Below, piece by piece: positions 63,493 to 64,000 of a stretch of 64,000 nucleotides of DNA. This DNA is from Eonycteris spelaea (lineage: Eukaryota > Chordata > Mammalia > Chiroptera > Pteropodidae): contig PUFA01000066.1 in the NCBI GenBank assembly GCA_003508835.1, positions 2,976,001 through 3,040,000 on the forward strand, read 5' to 3'. Made by a program: the position numbers and the translations under genes. Position 1 is the stretch's first letter, and each line of letters begins with the position of its first letter. Under the pieces are notes generated by a model. That model worked only from the letters and a program-made list of their open reading frames with translations, was not told the DNA's origin and did no database searches.

Positions 63493-63595
63493 CCTCCTCA
63501 TTTAAAAGTCACTCCTCCGGGGAGCCCTCCACACCTCTTCCCACCAGGCTGGGTTATACACCTCTAAGGCTCTCCCAACATGTGTTTGCTGCTCA
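63493..63595 (+). mobile_element. LINE/L2, sense, second half
   Basis: Resumes L2 with 'aaaagtcactcctccgggga' and 'gccctccacacctcttccca', the expected continuation of 63018-63310. Confidence 0.85.
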
Positions 63596-63599
63596 GTGT

Positions 63600-64000
63600 A
63601 AGTCAGGCTGCCACCTGAGCTACTATAACAGAGACTCACAGTGACCGAATGGGACAGAATTTTGCTTCTAGCATGAGGGTGGAGAGTTCAGGGTTTGGCT
63701 GGTTGCTTTAGTTCTTCGGGATCATGCTAGAAACCCTGGTTCTTTCTGTCTAGTTGCTCTGCCAGTGCAGTTCAGAATGGCTGCTCAGTCTCTGCTATCA
63801 CATCCACATTTCAATCAGCAAGAAGAAAGGGTCATTCCTTTTAAAGGCATGACCCAGAAGTGGTTTCACATCGCTACTATTACTTATTCCATTGGCTGGG
63901 ACTTAGTCATGTGACCATGCCTAACTGCAGAGGAAGCTGGGAAATACAATCACTATCTGGGCAGCATGTGCCCTGTTAATACTCTGAAAGTCTCACACGA
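63600..64000 (-). mobile_element. ancient dispersed repeat, LTR-like, runs off the window
   Basis: Shows 'gtcaggctgccacctgagct', 'aaaggcatgacccagaagtg', 'ttccattggctgggacttag', 'agtcatgtgaccatgcctaa' and 'agctgggaaatacaatcact'. Same layout as 32785-33085. Confidence 0.55.

Overview
The window is non-coding mammalian nuclear DNA. I found no protein-coding gene, coding exon, tRNA gene or functional RNA gene that I can support. It is packed with very old mammalian repeats: about fifty MIR SINE fragments (tRNA-related head, the core around 'ctcagtttcctcatctgt', an 'aataaatgtt'-like tail), about forty fragments of LINE/L2 in both orientations, several 5'-truncated L1 3' ends, and MER5A and MER20 hAT relics. 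There are also LTR-like relics I cannot name with confidence and several simple-sequence arrays. All long open frames fall in these repeats (poly-Glu/Lys from GGA/GAA arrays, Thr-His from TG repeats, Leu-Ser from GA repeats) or in high-GC unique DNA with no recognisable protein.

Organism: a placental mammal, probably Laurasiatheria, because the youngest-looking L1 (24048-24752) has the 3' end I associate with carnivores, ungulates and bats. There is no Alu, B1/B2, carnivore tRNA-Lys SINE, BovB/Bov-tA, horse ERE or pig PRE copy that I can see. The only recent-looking SINE is a 5S rRNA-derived element at 63311-63492 with a perfect 12-bp target-site duplication. 5S-derived SINEs are known from fruit bats (Meg family), so a pteropodid bat is my best guess. 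It rests on one element and must be treated as inference.

Layout: 1-8.1 kb, MIR and L2 with one L1 nested in an L2; 8.1-8.8 kb, a GGAT array; 9-18 kb, mostly L2 and MIR plus a TG array and an LTR-like relic inside an L2; 18-24.8 kb, L1-rich, including an L1 inserted in the tail of another L1; 24.8-32 kb, L2, MIR, an ATCC array, MER20 and a candidate conserved element; 32-35 kb, another candidate regulatory stretch and a 1.5-kb L1; 35-45 kb, MIR, L2, a MER5A nested in L2, a GA/GACACAGA array and an LTR-like relic; 45-50 kb, a 5'-inverted L1 and a further L1; 50-54 kb, long L2 copies, a degenerate TA/CA-rich minisatellite and a GGA/GAA array; 54-60 kb, L2 and DNA-transposon relics; 60-62 kb, an old L1 interrupted by MER5A, then AT-rich unique DNA that could be regulatory; 62-64 kb, L2 copies, one split by the 5S SINE, and an ancient repeat running off the end.

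The window is most likely intergenic or deep-intronic. Several nested insertions give a readable relative chronology. I saw no sign of an undescribed gene system. Repeat boundaries are by eye and should be taken as accurate to about 10-30 bases unless a target-site duplication is quoted.
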